Origin: Pigmentiphaga daeguensis
Lineage (GTDB): Bacteria > Pseudomonadota > Gammaproteobacteria > Burkholderiales > Burkholderiaceae_B
Assembly: GCF_039523035.1 (NCBI RefSeq)
Contig: NZ_BAAAEN010000007.1
Span: 153,570 to 217,569 of the forward strand
Reading direction: 5' to 3'
DNA length: 64,000 nucleotides
Below, in pieces: positions 62,618 through 64,000 of the stretch (within the stretch, counting starts at the first letter, position 1; every line of letters begins with the position of its first letter). Position numbers and translations under genes: made by a program. The notes beneath the pieces were generated by a model. The model worked only from the letters and a program-made list of their open reading frames with translations, was not told where the DNA came from and ran no database searches.

Positions 62618-62720
62618 AGCTTCGAGGATTTCCACTTCCACGACCTGCGGCACACCTGGCCGAGCTGGCACGTTCAGCGCGGCACGCCGCTCATGGTGCT
62701 CAAGGAGCTTGGCGGCAGGG
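62618..62720 (+). pseudogene. Tyrosine recombinase (phage-type integrase) fragment
   Basis: A frame reads FHFHDLRHTWPSWHVQRGTPLMVLKELGG, the box II region of tyrosine recombinases (HxxR as HDLR). Nothing of the N-terminal domains or of the final catalytic Tyr region remains, and the frame leaves the family right after ELGG. It lies 90 bases from a tRNA 3' end, the usual place of an island integrase. Confidence 0.75.
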
Positions 62721-62809
62721 AACGGATCGATTTTGGTCAAACGGCATCGCGCAAAAAGAAACGCCACCGGTCAGGGTGGCGCCAAGTGCTTGATACCTGA
62801 GTAATTCTT

Positions 62810-62854
62810 TGGTGGGCCTCCTCGGAGTCGAACCGAGCCCCAACGGATTATGAG
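62810..62854 (-). repeat. tRNA 3' fragment (CAT anticodon), probable attachment site
   Basis: The minus strand gives CTCATAATCCGTTGGGG, a T-arm CTCGG-TTCGACT-CCGAG and AGGAGGCCCACCA. That is the anticodon loop to CCA end of a tRNA with anticodon CAT (Met type). No D-arm or 5' acceptor strand precedes it, so it is a 45-base partial copy, as left at one end of an integrated element. The full tRNA would lie outside the window. Confidence 0.75.
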
Positions 62855-63094
62855 ACGCGTTTTTTGTAAAAGACAATAGCGAAAAGTGCTGCAAAATCAA
62901 TCGCTTACAGCGACATCCGCCCCTATCAACGGCAGCACTTTCACGCGATTTAGGCCCTAAATCGACCGATTCATGTCAAGAAAATGTCAAACGGAAAGCG
63001 CCCGCGAGAACCGGAGCGAAACCGGGATTACACGACCTTCTCGCCGAAATTCTACCGGGGCACAATAGCGCTAGCCCATAACACGAGGTACGCC

Positions 63095-63751
63095 ATGAGC
63101 CGCACATCCCTGATGGACGAATGGGAAGCATCCGTACAAGAGGCCTTTCCGACTGCCGTCCCAAACACGGCAGTTTTTACCGGAGCGGCCAACATCGCCA
63201 ACCTGCTTACGGCTCTGTCCCGTAGGGGGTGTGTGCATTTTTTCTTGCCAGACCGTGGCGGTCATGACATCAGTGGGGCGCGCGTTTCGCCGTTCGACGA
63301 TGACGCGATCGAATGGCATACCAGCCACGATTCTGACGACGGGTTCAAGCTTGCGGTAAACGTGATGCGCCCCACGATCGCGAGCTTCCGGTGCCCACCG
63401 GGACGCCTTGACTTGGCGCACGTGATTCTCGAATGCGGCACGATGGAGGCCCAAAGGCCCGCCAATGTCCATGGCGGCAGGGAAGAGCTTGCCCAGCTCC
63501 CGAGCGGCACATATGACTCTCGACAGAACTTTCAGGCGGACTCGATGCAGGGCCGCGGCGAGTCCTTCCCCCTAGGCACCCGATATGTCACCCGGTACGT
63601 TCAGCCGGCACGGTTTGCGCTCTTCGCTAAGGCTTCTTCCTACAACAAGATGCCGGACCCAGACGCCTACGATGCGATCCACACGGATTCGGCGAAATTC
63701 GACGCCGTGTTGCAAGCACTCTTGCGCTTACCACCGGACCACTTCGCTTGA
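63095..63751 (+). CDS. Hypothetical protein of the island, unknown function
   Basis: 218 residues, not recognised. Soluble, no signal peptide; rich in Asp/His near the middle (FDDDAIEWHTSHDSDDGF) and with RCPPGRLDLAHVILECG. I chose the ATG at 63095 because GAGG lies six bases upstream; an in-frame ATG at 62984 has no ribosome site and its extra 37 residues look non-coding. Less G+C-biased codon use than the chromosomal genes upstream suggests acquired DNA. Confidence 0.55.
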   Translation: MSRTSLMDEWEASVQEAFPTAVPNTAVFTGAANIANLLTALSRRGCVHFFLPDRGGHDISGARVSPFDDDAIEWHTSHDSDDGFKLAVNVMRPTIASFRCPPGRLDLAHVILECGTMEAQRPANVHGGREELAQLPSGTYDSRQNFQADSMQGRGESFPLGTRYVTRYVQPARFALFAKASSYNKMPDPDAYDAIHTDSAKFDAVLQALLRLPPDHFA

Positions 63752-63902
63752 GATCGACGGGCGTCCGCACCGACCAGGTTCGGATCCGGTTCGTCCGCAG
63801 CGGACTCGGCACGGGAAGCGCCCAACCTAGTCTTCGGCGTCGAAGCCGGTCGAGAAATCGGCCCTGTAACCATACTAGTTAACCATCATCAATGGGATAG
63901 AT

Positions 63903-64000
63903 GTGACCTGCTCCCCAATTTAGTACGAAACCAAATTAGAGTCTGCGGTTAAAAAACTGTCTGCAAACTGCTTGGGCGTCAGATACCCGAGCGAACTGTG
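63903..64000 (-). mobile_element. End of an IS3-family insertion sequence (continues past the window)
   Basis: The element appears to begin at TGACCTGCTCCCC (63903), the kind of terminal inverted repeat found on IS3-family elements, followed by the transposase end. The other end and target duplication are outside the window. Confidence 0.8.
63920..64000 (-). CDS. IS3-family transposase (OrfB), C-terminal part only
   Basis: The last 26 codons read HSSLGYLTPKQFADSF and end in VSY before a TAA stop at 63922-63920. The HSSLGY-TP segment is the conserved end of IS3-family DDE transposases. The rest of the gene lies beyond the right edge, so the catalytic DDE residues cannot be checked. Confidence 0.85.
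   Translation of the reverse strand, partial: HSSLGYLTPKQFADSFLTADSNLVSY

Noticed and set aside
62810..62854. Intact tRNA gene
   Set aside because: The D-arm and 5' acceptor strand are missing; only the anticodon loop to CCA part is present, so it was called an attachment-site fragment.
62984..63094. Upstream start of the island hypothetical gene
   Set aside because: No ribosome site, and the added 37 residues look like translated promoter DNA; 63095 has GAGG at the right distance.
61297..64000. Active prophage
   Set aside because: No structural, lysis or replication genes; the integrase is a short fragment.

Overview
The window is G+C-rich bacterial chromosome with gene-dense, tightly packed operons. 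Its content points to a member of the Alcaligenaceae in the order Burkholderiales (Bordetella/Achromobacter type). Six Bug/TctC-type solute receptors and two sets of TctA/TctB membrane genes occur in 64 kb, and the housekeeping genes sit beside large catabolic and transport blocks. Species is not claimed; the family assignment is inference from gene content, codon bias and the G/C-rich dispersed intergenic repeats.

Region 1 (1-12.3 kb) is an aromatic-ring catabolic block on the minus strand. A short operon (extradiol dioxygenase, aldolase-like decarboxylase, semialdehyde dehydrogenase) reads off the left edge and is divergent from a GntR/FCD regulator at 2024-2770. A longer operon starts at an IclR regulator (11313-12155). 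It runs through an atypical SDR, a ThDP enzyme, an aldehyde dehydrogenase, a second extradiol dioxygenase, two small proteins, a Rieske oxygenase, a RidA-like protein and the oxygenase reductase. Together these could decarboxylate or oxidise a side chain, hydroxylate a ring, cleave it and deaminate or oxidise the product. The substrate is unknown.

Region 2 (12.3-30.4 kb) is mostly housekeeping: cbpMA, gluQ, rhlE, a glycosyltransferase, dinB, a copper-chaperone-like protein, a flavoprotein, folE, murI, sugE, gdhA, an AI-2E transporter and a DUF4105 protein. It is interrupted at 19.7-24.1 kb by an ABC uptake operon with an SDR and a second IclR regulator. The promoter region of that ABC operon shares a conserved layout with the promoter of the IclR-led catabolic operon, which suggests joint control. 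sugE is preceded by a well-formed guanidine-II (mini-ykkC) riboswitch.

Region 3 (30.5-59.3 kb) is a mosaic of small transport-plus-enzyme operons. It holds Bug-PrpD-MLE, a second fusA, PrpF with TctCBA, a membrane protein, an SRPBCC protein, a Bug with a hydrolase, a split chromate transporter, a class A beta-lactamase and a Bug with a DszB-like desulfinase. A TTT operon with a TauD-like dioxygenase, an FMN hydroxyacid oxidase and a ketopantoate-reductase-like protein follows. The block ends with an MFS exporter and a HutC-Bug-DUF1028 operon that has a striking palindromic operator.

Region 4 (59.4-64 kb) starts with a c-di-GMP protein with a degenerate GGDEF and an intact EAL domain. It then passes into a decayed island: a BrnTA toxin-antitoxin pair, small orphan genes, an integrase remnant, a tRNA 3' fragment, an unknown gene, and an IS3-family element running off the right edge.
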